Shown here one piece after another: positions 8,427-17,474 of a stretch of 64,000 nucleotides of DNA. Position 1 is the stretch's first letter; the number at the start of each line of letters is the position of its first letter. The position numbers and the translations under genes were made by a program. The notes below the pieces were generated by a model. The model made no database searches, was not told the origin of the DNA, and saw only the letters and a list, made by a program, of their open reading frames with translations. The stretch is from JALZMG01 sp963844175. GTDB taxonomy: Bacteria > Actinomycetota > Acidimicrobiia > Acidimicrobiales > Ilumatobacteraceae. Where the stretch lies: NCBI GenBank assembly GCA_963844175.1, contig CAWJNE010000016.1, positions 62,001-126,000 of the forward strand, in the 5' to 3' direction.

Positions 8427-9355
8427 CCCTCGAACTCGTCCGCCTCGTTCCACGCCAGCGGACCGACCACGCCGGTGAAGTCGCCCTTGGCGACGAGGAA
8501 GCCCTCGGCGTCGACCTCGATGGCGAGCTGCGGCAACGGGCGTGGAGCCGGCCCACCCACCGGGCGGGCGCTGTCCAGCGGGTCGAACACGGACTGGTGG
8601 CAGGGGCACACGAGCTGGCGCAGCGTCTGCGGGGCGCGGTTGTCGACGCCGAGCAACCCGACCGAGCAGCCGGCGTGGGTGCAGATCTTGGAGTAGGCGA
8701 CCCACCCGTCGACGGCGCCTCGCTCGACGGTGCGGCCGGTCAGGAGGTCGGGCGGCAGGCGGAGCAGCACGACCTGGGAGTCGTCGACGCCGATGGCGCC
8801 CTCCGGGAACACGGTGATCAGCTGGTCGAAGCTGCCGGCCGCGCTCTCGACAGGTTGCCCCTCGCTGGTCACCAGCCGAGACCCCGCCCGCCACGAGGTG
8901 CGACCACGCTCGCCACGCGGGCGGGGTCCGAGCGAGCCGATCGGACCGACGAAACCGACGAGCATGCTGACGAACGACACGCCGAGCAGCCCGACGAGCA
9001 GTTTGCGCCGCCCGACGGTCTCGCGGGTCAGTTCGAGCTCCTCCTCGAGGCCCTGGACGTCTTCGGGCGTCATGGCCAGGCGCTCGCGCTGTTGCACCGC
9101 ATGCTCGTCGAGGTCGAGGAACTTGGCCCACGACACGAGGCCGAACCCGATGCCCCCGAGCGCGGCGGCGAGGCCGAGGCCGAGCAGCACGTCGGTCTGC
9201 TCCGTGGCGTAGGCCACGGCGGCGGTGATGCCGCCGGCGACGGCGATCAGGAAGGCCGCGATCGCCGCCCGCTCGGCCCGCTTGTTGGCCGGCCGGCCGG
9301 TGCGGAAGTCGTCCGGCGCCTCCTGGTCGCGACGCTCGACCACTCGCTCGCTCAC
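8423..9355 (-). CDS. qcrA: Cytochrome bc1 complex Rieske iron-sulfur subunit (QcrA)
   Basis: A 310-residue protein. Three N-terminal membrane helices (about residues 32-50, 56-75 and 118-136) are the actinobacterial arrangement. A C-terminal Rieske domain carries CTHAGC and CPCHQSVFD, the two Cys and two His that bind the 2Fe-2S cluster. It passes electrons from menaquinol at the Qo site to QcrC. The GTG start overlaps the qcrC stop by four bases. Confidence 0.96.
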   Translation of the reverse strand: MSERVVERRDQEAPDDFRTGRPANKRAERAAIAAFLIAVAGGITAAVAYATEQTDVLLGLGLAAALGGIGFGLVSWAKFLDLDEHAVQQRERLAMTPEDVQGLEEELELTRETVGRRKLLVGLLGVSFVSMLVGFVGPIGSLGPRPRGERGRTSWRAGSRLVTSEGQPVESAAGSFDQLITVFPEGAIGVDDSQVVLLRLPPDLLTGRTVERGAVDGWVAYSKICTHAGCSVGLLGVDNRAPQTLRQLVCPCHQSVFDPLDSARPVGGPAPRPLPQLAIEVDAEGFLVAKGDFTGVVGPLAWNEADEFEG

Positions 9356-10170
9356 GTGACCACCTCGCCCTGCTCGTCGACGGGCGGGTTGGCGCCGGCG
9401 TCGCGACCTTCGTGGGCCGAGCCGATCCAGCGGGTCAGCGCGACCAGCGGCAGCAGCGCCAGCAGCCAGGCCGCCAGCCCTTCGCCGACCGGCCCGACTC
9501 CGCCGAAGTCGCGCAGCGCGACCCCACGGTTGCGCTCCTGGAGGTCGATGATGTACGCCGCGACGTCGTTGCGGTCCTGGTCGCTGAGCTCGCCGAACAC
9601 CGGCATGGCCCCCGGCCCGATGAGGACCGCTTCGCCGATCTCCGTCGGTGTCGACTCCATCAGCGACGGCGCCGCGCGGCCGCCGCCGATCGCCGCTCCG
9701 GCCAGCGAGGCGGTGTGGCAGGCGGCGCAGTTGAGTCGGTAGATCTCGCCGCCGGCGCCGACGTTGCCGGCAGCGATGTCGATGTCCGGGACCGCCGGTC
9801 CGTCGCCGAACGCCCCGGCGTACGCCACGAGGGCCACGATCTCCTCCTCGGAGAACTGCACCGGGCCGCGGTTGGCCTGCACGTTCGGCTCGGCCATCGG
9901 CATGCGGCCCGTGCGCAGGACGAAATCGACGGAGGCCTCGCCCTCCGCCTGCAGTGTCGGTCCACGGCCCTCGACGCCCGCTCCGTCCAGCCCGTGGCAG
10001 CTGGTGCAGTGCGTTCGGTACAGCGTGCGGCCGAGGTCGGCGGGCGCTGCGGTCGGCGCAGCAGTGGAATCCGGCGCCGCCCGGTCGCCGGCCGACGCGG
10101 CGAACGACGTCGCGCCAGCCGCCGCGGCAGCGGCCAGCGGAAGGGCGACGGCGAGGTGGCTGAACTTCAC
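9352..10170 (-). CDS. qcrC: Cytochrome bc1 complex diheme cytochrome c subunit (QcrC)
   Basis: A 272-residue protein with an N-terminal hydrophobic anchor or signal (KFSHLAVALPLAAAAAAG), two cytochrome c domains with CTSCH and CAACH haem-binding motifs, and a C-terminal membrane helix (GLAAWLLALLPLVAL). Methionine ligands are likely in MPMAEPN and GAMPVF. In actinobacteria this fused cytochrome replaces soluble cytochrome c and wires complex III directly to CtaC. The GTG start at 10170 overlaps the ctaE stop by four bases; longer in-frame extensions are arginine-rich and unlike the family. Confidence 0.95.
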   Translation of the reverse strand: MKFSHLAVALPLAAAAAAGATSFAASAGDRAAPDSTAAPTAAPADLGRTLYRTHCTSCHGLDGAGVEGRGPTLQAEGEASVDFVLRTGRMPMAEPNVQANRGPVQFSEEEIVALVAYAGAFGDGPAVPDIDIAAGNVGAGGEIYRLNCAACHTASLAGAAIGGGRAAPSLMESTPTEIGEAVLIGPGAMPVFGELSDQDRNDVAAYIIDLQERNRGVALRDFGGVGPVGEGLAAWLLALLPLVALTRWIGSAHEGRDAGANPPVDEQGEVVT

Positions 10171-10766
10171 CGGATGATCCAGATCGTGGCGAAGAGGAAC
10201 AACCAGATGACGTCGACGAGGTGCCAGAAGAGGGAGACGCCGCCGGTCCAGGTGGCGATGGCGGCGGGGCGGCTGGTGCGGGCGGAGCGGACGAACAGCA
10301 GGGCCATGGCGATCAGTCCGGCCGACACGTGGGCCGAGTGCAGGCCCGTGAGCAACCAGTAGGTCGAGCCGTACGGGTGGTCGTCGGCGGTGAAGGAAAG
10401 CGTGGCGTACTCGGCGAACTGGTTGGCCAGGAACGCTGCGCCGAGGGCGATGGTGGCCAGCAGCCACCGTCGCTGGCGGCCGGCGTCGTCGCGCTCGGCG
10501 GCGCGATCGGAGGCGACCAGCGTGAAGGACGAGGCGAGGAGCACGGCGGTGAAGATCCCCGCCCGCAACGTGTCGAGCTCGACGCCCTCGGGCGGCCACG
10601 GCTGGTTGCCGGCACGCAGGAGGAAGTAGGCGGCGAAGAACGGCGCGAACAGCATGACGTCCGAGGCCAGGAACACGATCACGCCGAACTGCCCCGTCGA
10701 CCGCATCGACGCCAGCGAGCTGGGCGAGCCGGTCGCGGGCGGCGCCGTCGACGCGAGGTCGGACAC
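10167..10766 (-). CDS. ctaE: Cytochrome c oxidase subunit III (CtaE)
   Basis: A 199-residue protein with five membrane helices. The family motifs are visible: FLASDVMLFAPFFAAYF, GLHSAHVSAGLIAM and FWHLVDVIWLFLF. It is the first gene of the operon, read with qcrC, qcrA, qcrB and ctaC through successive four-base overlaps. This ctaE-qcrCAB order is the conserved actinobacterial one. The start is GTG. The promoter should lie in the 137-base gap to the divergent DinB gene, which holds a long perfect palindrome. Confidence 0.95.
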   Translation of the reverse strand: MSDLASTAPPATGSPSSLASMRSTGQFGVIVFLASDVMLFAPFFAAYFLLRAGNQPWPPEGVELDTLRAGIFTAVLLASSFTLVASDRAAERDDAGRQRRWLLATIALGAAFLANQFAEYATLSFTADDHPYGSTYWLLTGLHSAHVSAGLIAMALLFVRSARTSRPAAIATWTGGVSLFWHLVDVIWLFLFATIWIIR

Positions 10767-10830
10767 GCGCCATTTCTACCCCAGGGCGCCCGAGCCAGCC
10801 GTTTCCCACGTCGAGATCGGACGACCGACG

Positions 10831-10855
10831 GAAGTGGACATCAGATGTCCACTTC
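10831..10855. promoter_or_regulatory. 25-bp perfect palindrome, probable operator
   Basis: Arms GAAGTGGACATC and GATGTCCACTTC are exactly complementary around a single central A. It lies between the divergent ctaE (65 bases away) and DinB-like gene (49 bases away), a usual place for a dimeric repressor or activator site controlling one or both. I do not recognise the binding protein. Confidence 0.7.
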
Positions 10856-10903
10856 AATGGCGCATGCTGGTCGCCGTCCTCGACGACCGAACGGAGACCG
10901 AAC

Positions 10904-11485
10904 ATGCCAGGACAGGCCCCGCCACTCACCGACGAGCGAGAGCTGCTGTTGGCGTACATCGCCCAGCAGCGCGACGGGATCAAGAACGCCGCCTACGGCC
11001 TGACCGACGAGCAAGCGCGCCAGACTCCGACGGCGGGTGCGCTGAGCGTCGGCGGGCTCGTCACCCACGTGACGGCGATGGAGCGCGGCTGGATCGACGT
11101 GGTGCTCCAGCGGGCCGGCGGCGGCGCCGAGGAGTACGAGGAGGGCTTCCGGCTCGGGCCGGACCGTTCGCTGGCCGAGGCCCTCGCCGAGCTCGACGCG
11201 GTGGCGGCGAGCACCGAGCAGGTCGTCCGGGGCATGTCGCTCGACGCGCCGGTCCCCGTGCCCAAGGGCGTGCCGTGGTACCCGGACGACGTGGAGGCCT
11301 GGTCACTGCGCTGGGTGCTGCTGCACCTGATCGAGGAGATCGGTCGTCACGCCGGGCACGCCGACATCGTGCGGGAGTCGATCGACGGCGCCACGATGTA
11401 CGAGCTGCTGGCCGCCGTGGAGGGCTGGCCGGCAACGGATTGGTTGCAGCCGTGGACGCCACCCGATGGGCCGGCGCCCTCGTGA
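10904..11485 (+). CDS. DinB/DUF664-family protein
   Basis: A 193-residue helical-bundle protein of the DinB superfamily (DUF664 type). HVTAMERGW and HLIEEIGRHAGHADIVRE supply the three metal-binding histidines expected at the ends of helices. Relatives include mycothiol- and bacillithiol-dependent transferases and isomerases, so a thiol-dependent detoxification role is possible but not shown. GGAG lies upstream of the ATG. The downstream glyoxalase-like gene overlaps by four bases (GTGA), so the two are translationally coupled. Confidence 0.85.
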   Translation: MPGQAPPLTDERELLLAYIAQQRDGIKNAAYGLTDEQARQTPTAGALSVGGLVTHVTAMERGWIDVVLQRAGGGAEEYEEGFRLGPDRSLAEALAELDAVAASTEQVVRGMSLDAPVPVPKGVPWYPDDVEAWSLRWVLLHLIEEIGRHAGHADIVRESIDGATMYELLAAVEGWPATDWLQPWTPPDGPAPS

Positions 11486-12364
11486 TCGCCCGGGACGGTT
11501 ACCCCGCCGGCGTGCCGTGCTGGATCGACCTCGAGCCGCCGGACGTCGGCGCAGCGATCGAGTTCTACGGCGGGGTGTTCGGTTGGACGTTCGATGACCG
11601 GCAGCCGGCCGAGGCGAGGTCGAGGTCGGGGTCGGCCGACCGGGACGTCGTCGCTGCGCTCGACGGGCTGACGGTGGCCGGCGTCGGTTCACCGGCTGAC
11701 GAGACCGCGGCCGGGGCCACCGGCCCGCCGAGGTGGAACACCTACGTCGCCGTCGACGACGCCGACGGCGTCGCTGCCACGGTCTGGCGATCCGGGGGAC
11801 GCGTGCTGCAGCCGCCGACCGACGTCGGTACTGCCGGGCGCTCGGCAGTCATCGCCGACCCGGCAGGGGCCGCGCTGCGCCTCTGGCAGGCCGCCACCCA
11901 CCGCGGCGCGCAGGTCGTCAACGCCGACAGCGCCTGGAACTGGAGCAACCTCGTCGTCGCCGATCCGTCCGCCGTGGGCGACTTCTATCGCGCCGTGTTC
12001 GGGTGGGAGCTGACCGCCGTCGACATCGGCGGCGCCGAGGCCCTCATGGTGCGCCGGCCCGGCTACGGCGACCACCTGGCCGAGCTGGAGCCGGGCATCC
12101 GGGAACGTCAGGACGAATCCGGCGCCCCGCCCGGCTTCGCCGACGCGGTGGCGTGGGTGGAGCAGGCCCCGGCGGGCACACCGGCGACGTGGCGGATCGT
12201 GTTCGCCGTCGCCGACACCGACGCCACCGCGCGGCGAGCCGTCGAGCTCGGCGGCGCAGGTGCGCGTCGAGCCGTACGACGCCGGCCCCGTTCGAGCCGC
12301 CGTGCTGGTCGACGATCAGGGCGCCGAGTTCACGGTGAACCACTTCGACCCATCGCAGCTCTGA
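11482..12364 (+). pseudogene. Two-domain VOC/glyoxalase-family protein (Cfp30B-like), one frameshift
   Basis: Two vicinal-oxygen-chelate domains: the first opens VPCWIDLEPPDVGAAIEFYG, the second WNWSNLVVADPSAVGDFYRA. This tandem layout of about 260 residues is that of Cfp30B-like hydroxylase or glyoxalase proteins. Near base 12255 the frame breaks: the sequence after AVELGG continues in another frame as QVRVEPYDAGPVRAAVL and ends FTVNHFDPSQL. One surplus G in GGCGGCGCAGG explains it. The rest is intact, so a sequencing error is as likely as a real mutation. The GTG start overlaps the DinB-like gene. Confidence 0.75.
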
Positions 12365-12416
12365 GCGTTCTCCGACGGAGTCACGACCTGTCGGTTGAGC
12401 ACGTCGCCGCAGCCGG

Positions 12417-13134
12417 TCAGGTGTTGTCGGACCAGCCGCCGGTCGCCGACGGGGGCGGATCGTCGAACTCGTCGTGACGGCGATACCAGAACGATTGCGG
12501 CGCCTGCGGCCATCCTTCGGGTGCATCCTCGCCCTCCGCCTGGCCGCCGTAGGGCGCGAGGGCGAACATGCTCCAGACGCTGCCGATGGCTTGGACCATC
12601 GGGCCGTGCTGAAGGAAATAGGTGCGGTAGACGTCGTCGCCGTCGCGCAGGAACACGTTGAGGCCGAACCACTCGTCGACCCCGAGATCGGCCGAGAAGC
12701 GTTCGGTGCCGATCGTGTACCACGGGACATCGGTCCAGCCCATCCGCTCGGCGTAGCGGCGGAGGTTCGCCTGGGGTGCCGGCGACGCCATGGCAACGGT
12801 GATGTCGCGAGCATGCAAGAGGCCGAGCTCGGGAATGCCGTCGGCCCAGGACGAGCAGCCGACGCACCCGGCATCGGGCCAGCCGCCGACGCCCGCTTCG
12901 AAGAAGAAGCGGTACAGGATGAGCTGACTCCGTCCGTCGAACAGCTCCGCCAGGGACCGCGACCCGTCAGGGCCGTCGAAGCGGTAGTCGTGCTCGACGC
13001 GGACCATGGGCATGCGCTTGCGATCGGCCTCGAGCTGGTGCATCTCCGCGGCGACCGCCTCCTCGCGCGGTCATGGCCGCCAGGGCCTCATCCCATTCGG
13101 TCTGGCTGACGACAGGCGGGCGAGCGAGTGTCAT
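12417..13134 (-). pseudogene. DUF899 thioredoxin-like protein, one frameshift near the N-terminus
   Basis: The main frame (208 residues from base 13043) has the DUF899 pattern: LAELFDGRSQLILYRFFF, GCVGCSSWADG and PWYTIGTERFSADLGV. These are thioredoxin-fold proteins of unknown substrate. The usual N-terminus is encoded upstream in another frame, starting with ATG at 13134 (MTLARPPVVSQTEWDEALAA). The two frames join near base 13057 if one base of the AGGAGG run is removed. A working gene with a sequencing error is likely; a shorter protein starting at 13043 is the alternative. Confidence 0.75.
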
Positions 13135-13332
13135 GGAGCCAGCTTTCCCGCAGGTCTCGCCGATCAGTCCACCCCGGTCCCCTGCGGCGTCGCCTCGTCA
13201 CCGAGGAATGCGCGGCAGACTTCCGGACGTTCGTACCCCGCCGGCCCCCAGGCACGAGCACCAGCCGCCTGACACCGCGCGCGCTCTAGTGTCCGACGGT
13301 CCCTGCGGTCAGCCGACGAGGAGCCCTGCACC

Positions 13333-14970
13333 GTGACCACCCCGCCAACCCGCACGAGCAGCCCGGCGTGGACGGCGCTGGCGCGCCACCACGCCGAGAT
13401 CGGCGACGTGCACCTTCGCCAGCTGTTCGCCGACGATCCCGAACGGGGTGAGCGGATGACCGCCGAGGCAGCCGGGCTGTACCTCGACTACTCGAAGAAC
13501 CGGATCACCGACGAGACCGTGCGCCTGCTCGTCGACCTCGCGCGCGAGTGCGATCTCGACGGCCATCGCGACGCCATGTTCCGCGGCGACAAGATCAACG
13601 TCTCCGAGCACCGGTCCGTGCTCCACGTCGCGCTGCGGATGCCCAAGGGCTCGACGCTCGTCGTCGATGGGGTCGACGTCGTCGCCGAGGTCCACGACGT
13701 GCTCGACCGCATGGCGGCGTTCGCCGACCGCATCCGCTCCGGCGAGTGGACCGGCCACACCGGCAAACCGATCCGCAACATCGTCAACGTCGGGATCGGC
13801 GGCTCCGACCTCGGACCGGTGATGGCCTACCGGGCCCTGCGCCACTACAGCCAACGCGACCTCACGTTCCGGTTCGTGTCCAACGTCGACGCCACCGACT
13901 TCGTCGAGGCGACCCACGATCTCTCCCCCGACGAGACGCTGTTCATCATCTCGTCGAAGACCTTCGGCACCCTCGAGACGCTGACCAACGCGACGTCGGC
14001 ACGAGATTGGGTGACGGGCGCGCTTGGCGCCGACGGGGCCGTGGCCAAGCACTTCGTCGCCGTGTCGACGAACGCCGAGAAGGTCGCCGCCTTCGGCATC
14101 GACACCGCCAACATGTTCGGCTTCTGGGACTGGGTCGGCGGCCGCTACTCGATGGACTCGGCGATCGGGCTGTCGACGATGATCGCCATCGGGCCGGACC
14201 AGTTCACCGAGCTGCTGGGAGGTTTCCACGATCTCGACGAGCACTTCCGCACCGCTCCCCTCGAGCAGAACCTGCCCGTCCTCATGGGACTGCTCGCCGT
14301 CTGGTACGTCAACTTCTTCGGCGTCCAGACCATCGGCGTGATGCCCTACGACCAGTACCTCGAGCGCTTCCCCGCCTACCTCCAGCAGCTGACGATGGAG
14401 TCGAACGGCAAGCACGTGACGCTGAGCGGCGCCCGCGTCGACTACGACACCGGCGCCGTCTACTGGGGCGAGCCGGGCACCAACGGGCAGCACAGCTTCT
14501 ACCAACTGCTCCACCAGGGCACTCGCCTGATCCCCGTCGACCTCATCGGCTTCGGCCAGAGCCTCAACCCGCTGCGCGACCACCACGACATCCTTTCGTC
14601 GAACGTCTTCGCACAGGCCCAGGCGCTGGCCTTCGGCAAGACGGCCGACGAGGTGCGCGCCGAGGGCACGCCGCCCGATGTCGTACCGCACCGGGTGATG
14701 GAGGGCAACCGGCCGACCAACGTGCTGCTCGCCGAGCGGCTGACGCCGCGCCTGCTCGGCACACTCGTCGCCCTCTACGAGCACAGCGTCTTCACCCAGG
14801 GCACGATCTGGGACATCGACTCCTTCGACCAGTGGGGCGTCGAGCTGGGCAAGGTGCTGGCCGTGCAGATCTTCCCCGAGCTGGAGAGCGAGGACGAGCC
14901 GGAGCTCACCCATGACTCATCGACGAACGCGCTGATCCGGCGCTACCGCGCCCTCAAGCACCGTGGCTGA
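13333..14970 (+). CDS. pgi: Glucose-6-phosphate isomerase
   Basis: A 545-residue cytosolic enzyme interconverting glucose-6-phosphate and fructose-6-phosphate. PGI motifs are clear: VNVGIGGSDLGPVMAYRAL, FIISSKTFGTLETL, the active-site MESNGK and GEPGTNGQHSFYQLLHQG. The length is that of the large bacterial/eukaryotic PGI type. The start is GTG with GAGGAG ten bases upstream. The 3' end overlaps the convergent rpiA by 17 bases. Together with rpiA and zwf it groups glycolysis and pentose phosphate functions. Confidence 0.97.
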   Translation: MTTPPTRTSSPAWTALARHHAEIGDVHLRQLFADDPERGERMTAEAAGLYLDYSKNRITDETVRLLVDLARECDLDGHRDAMFRGDKINVSEHRSVLHVALRMPKGSTLVVDGVDVVAEVHDVLDRMAAFADRIRSGEWTGHTGKPIRNIVNVGIGGSDLGPVMAYRALRHYSQRDLTFRFVSNVDATDFVEATHDLSPDETLFIISSKTFGTLETLTNATSARDWVTGALGADGAVAKHFVAVSTNAEKVAAFGIDTANMFGFWDWVGGRYSMDSAIGLSTMIAIGPDQFTELLGGFHDLDEHFRTAPLEQNLPVLMGLLAVWYVNFFGVQTIGVMPYDQYLERFPAYLQQLTMESNGKHVTLSGARVDYDTGAVYWGEPGTNGQHSFYQLLHQGTRLIPVDLIGFGQSLNPLRDHHDILSSNVFAQAQALAFGKTADEVRAEGTPPDVVPHRVMEGNRPTNVLLAERLTPRLLGTLVALYEHSVFTQGTIWDIDSFDQWGVELGKVLAVQIFPELESEDEPELTHDSSTNALIRRYRALKHRG

Positions 14971-15604
14971 TGTGCCGGCGCTCGACGGTGGCGCCGCGCC
15001 CGATGAGGACGGTGCTGACCATGTCCGCGGGGAACAGCCCGTGGCCGACCACACCAGGCGTCGCCGCCAGGCGCGCGGCGAGTGCGGCGGGATCGGGCAC
15101 CGGGCCGCCGTAGTCGGCGATCACGCCACCGTCGGGGCTGCGCGGCACGTCTCGTGGGGACGTCGGATGCAGCTGGGCCAACGTGGCGGCCAGCCCGAAC
15201 TCGAGCAGCTCGAGCGGGATCGGTGGGTGCAGCGCGTCAACCGTCTTGGTCGAGTCGGCGATGACCACGAACTGCCGAGCGGCGGCGGCGACGATCTTCT
15301 CGCGGGTGTGCGCCGCGCCGCCGCCCTTGACGAGCCACCCGTCCGGCGCGACCTGGTCGGCGCCGTCGATGGCGATGTCGAGCAGCTCGATCGTCGCGAA
15401 GTCGACGACGACGAGACCGAGCCGGCGGGCCCCCTGCTCCGTGCTCGGCGAAGCCGCCACGCACGTGATCGCCAACCCGCGTGCCGCCAACGCCGGCAGC
15501 AGATGGTCGACCGTCGTGCCGCTGCCGAGCCCGACGACCATGCCGTCCTCGACGAGTTCCGCCGCGGCGTGCGCAGCGGCTTGCTTCTCCTGCTCGACGT
15601 CCAT
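14954..15604 (-). CDS. rpiA: Ribose-5-phosphate isomerase A
   Basis: A 216-residue enzyme that interconverts ribose-5-phosphate and ribulose-5-phosphate. Motifs are VVGLGSGTTVDHLLPAL (phosphate loop), DIAIDGADQVAP with catalytic Asp residues, and the LVKGGGAAHTREKIVA segment with the catalytic Lys and Glu. The ATG at 15604 gives MDVEQEKQAAAHAAAEL, the normal family start; an in-frame GTG nine bases earlier is possible. It is divergent from zwf with only 35 bases between starts, so the promoters must overlap. Confidence 0.95.
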   Translation of the reverse strand: MDVEQEKQAAAHAAAELVEDGMVVGLGSGTTVDHLLPALAARGLAITCVAASPSTEQGARRLGLVVVDFATIELLDIAIDGADQVAPDGWLVKGGGAAHTREKIVAAAARQFVVIADSTKTVDALHPPIPLELLEFGLAATLAQLHPTSPRDVPRSPDGGVIADYGGPVPDPAALAARLAATPGVVGHGLFPADMVSTVLIGRGATVERRHISHGA

Positions 15605-15639
15605 TGGCGCCACATCGAACCAGGTCCGAGCGGTCGCCG

Positions 15640-17097
15640 ATGAGCACCACCCGATCGAGAGGCCTTCCAGTCCCCGACGACCACGTGATCGTGATCTTCG
15701 GGGCCACCGGCGACCTGGCCAAGCGCAAGCTCCTCCCGGGCCTGTTCCACCTCGCCTCGGCGGGCCTGATGCCGGCGCGGTACCGCATCGTCGGGTCAGC
15801 GCCGGCGCAGTTCGCGCTCACCGACGACCAGTTCCGCCAACACGCCCGCGACGCCGTCGCCGAGTTCGGGCTCGCCCCTCCGGCCGGCGATGCGTGGACG
15901 GCGTTCGAGTCGACGCTCCACTTCGGCGCCGCCGACCCGGCCGACCCCGACCCCCTGCTCGCCGCCGTCCACGCCGCCGAGGCGGCGATCGGCGGCCAAC
16001 CCCGCCGGCTGTTCCACCTCGCCGTCCCGCCGTCGGCGTCGGCCAGCGTCGTCGCCATGCTCGGCGCCACCGGGCTCGCCGCCGGCGGCCGGGTGATCGC
16101 CGAGAAGCCGTTCGGCACCGACCTCGCGTCGGCGAAGGCGCTCAACGCTGCGTTCCACGCTGTCTTCGACGAATCGCAGATCTTCCGCATCGACCACTTC
16201 CTCGGCAAGGAATCCGTCGACAACCTGCTCGCACTGCGCTTCGCCAACGGGCTGTTCGAGCCGATCTGGAACCGCGACCACATCGCCTACGTGCAGATCG
16301 ACGTGCCCGAGGCGATCGGCATCGAGGGCCGGGCGGCGTTCTTCGAGGCCACCGGCACGTTCAAGGACATGGTCGTCACCCACCTGTTCCAGGTGCTCGG
16401 GTTCGTCGCCATGGAGCCTCCGACATCGCTCATGGCGAAGCCGCTGCGCGACGAGAAGGGCAAGGTGTTCGAGGCGCTCCGACCGCTCGACGTGGCTCAC
16501 GTCGTGCGCGGCCAGTACGACGGCTATCTCGCCGAACCCGGGGTCGACCCGGCGTCGTCGACCGAGACGTTCGTGGCCCTGCGCGTCGAGGTGGACAACT
16601 GGCGGTGGAGCGGCGTCCCCTTCTACCTGCGCACGGGGAAGGCGATGGCCGAGCGCCGCCAGACCGTGACCCTGGTGTTCCGCCGCCCAGCGGTGCAGAT
16701 GTTCCGCGCCGCCGCAGCCGACGCCCACCGCCGCCGCGCCAACCAGTTGATGATCGATTTCGACGACCCCGGCTGGATCAGCGCGCGGCTACTGGCCAAG
16801 GTGCCGGGCCCGACGATGCGCCTGGGCGAGGTCGACATGACGTTCCGCTACGGCGATTCGTTCGCCGGCGAGGAAGGGCTGGAGGGCTACGAGCGGCTGA
16901 TCCTCGACGCCATGCACGGCGATCAGTCGCTGTTCACGCGCGCTGACGGCATCGAGCGGCTGTGGGAGGTCTCGACGCCGCTCCTCGACGACCCGCCGCC
17001 CGTGCAGCCCTACGCCAAGGGCTCGTGGGGGCCTGACTCCGTCCGCCACCTCATCGCCCCGCACCACTGGTCGCTCCCGCTCGACCCGCCGACCTGA
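15640..17097 (+). CDS. zwf: Glucose-6-phosphate 1-dehydrogenase
   Basis: A 485-residue enzyme that oxidises glucose-6-phosphate to 6-phosphogluconolactone with NADP or NAD. The nucleotide loop is FGATGDLAKRKLLPGLFHL, the substrate signature is RIDHFLGKES, and EKPFGTDLASAK and RTGKAM are further conserved blocks. The ATG at 15640 is the first in frame that gives the family N-terminus. No gnd, opcA or transaldolase gene is adjacent, so the rest of the pathway is elsewhere. Confidence 0.97.
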   Translation: MSTTRSRGLPVPDDHVIVIFGATGDLAKRKLLPGLFHLASAGLMPARYRIVGSAPAQFALTDDQFRQHARDAVAEFGLAPPAGDAWTAFESTLHFGAADPADPDPLLAAVHAAEAAIGGQPRRLFHLAVPPSASASVVAMLGATGLAAGGRVIAEKPFGTDLASAKALNAAFHAVFDESQIFRIDHFLGKESVDNLLALRFANGLFEPIWNRDHIAYVQIDVPEAIGIEGRAAFFEATGTFKDMVVTHLFQVLGFVAMEPPTSLMAKPLRDEKGKVFEALRPLDVAHVVRGQYDGYLAEPGVDPASSTETFVALRVEVDNWRWSGVPFYLRTGKAMAERRQTVTLVFRRPAVQMFRAAAADAHRRRANQLMIDFDDPGWISARLLAKVPGPTMRLGEVDMTFRYGDSFAGEEGLEGYERLILDAMHGDQSLFTRADGIERLWEVSTPLLDDPPPVQPYAKGSWGPDSVRHLIAPHHWSLPLDPPT

Positions 17098-17124
17098 GGG
17101 CCGCCGACGGCGCTCGGCCTCAGG
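17093..17124. terminator. Bidirectional terminator hairpin after zwf
   Basis: CCTGAGGGCCG and CGGCCTCAGG form a stem with one bulge. It spans the zwf stop codon and the stop codon of the convergent small gene, so it could end both transcripts. Confidence 0.55.
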
Positions 17125-17356
17125 TGGCGTCGAGGTGCAGGCGAGCGCCGTCGGGCAAGCCACTGCGGGAGCTGCCCACGGCGTCGAGCACCGCGTCGGC
17201 GTCGCCCTCGACGACGAGTTCGAGGCTGACCCCGGCGTCGGTGGTCTGCGGCGGTTGCGACGCCGTGAGGTCGATGCCGGGCGCGTCGGCCAGCGCCGTC
17301 GCGATGCCCATCGCCAGCTCTCTCGGGCCCTCGTAGCGGACGCGATAGGCCGGCAC
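17120..17356 (-). CDS. Small hypothetical protein
   Basis: About 78 residues from the GTG at 17356 (VPAYRVRYEGPRELAM); an ATG 33 bases upstream is also in frame and would add eleven residues. It has an alternating strand-helix-strand pattern, with a possible repeat of the form YRVRYEG / LELVVEG, but no motif I recognise. Codon usage is typical of the window. It lies between convergent zwf and the divergent phosphatase gene. Whether it is expressed cannot be judged from sequence. Confidence 0.45.
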   Translation of the reverse strand: MPAYRVRYEGPRELAMGIATALADAPGIDLTASQPPQTTDAGVSLELVVEGDADAVLDAVGSSRSGLPDGARLHLDAT

Positions 17357-17474
17357 GCTGGGCAACCTAATCGTGCTCCGCCCGGCCACGGGGTGACGGA
17401 TGACCGAGGGCTGTTCACGTCCTGCTCATCCGCACGTCGATGGATCGACACGGTCGGCCTCTACCTTCGAACGG

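Noticed and set aside
13309..14913. A 534-residue open frame antisense to pgi
   Set aside because: It is rich in Val, Glu and His from the complement of GC-biased codons, has no domain, and the sense strand encodes an unmistakable glucose-6-phosphate isomerase.
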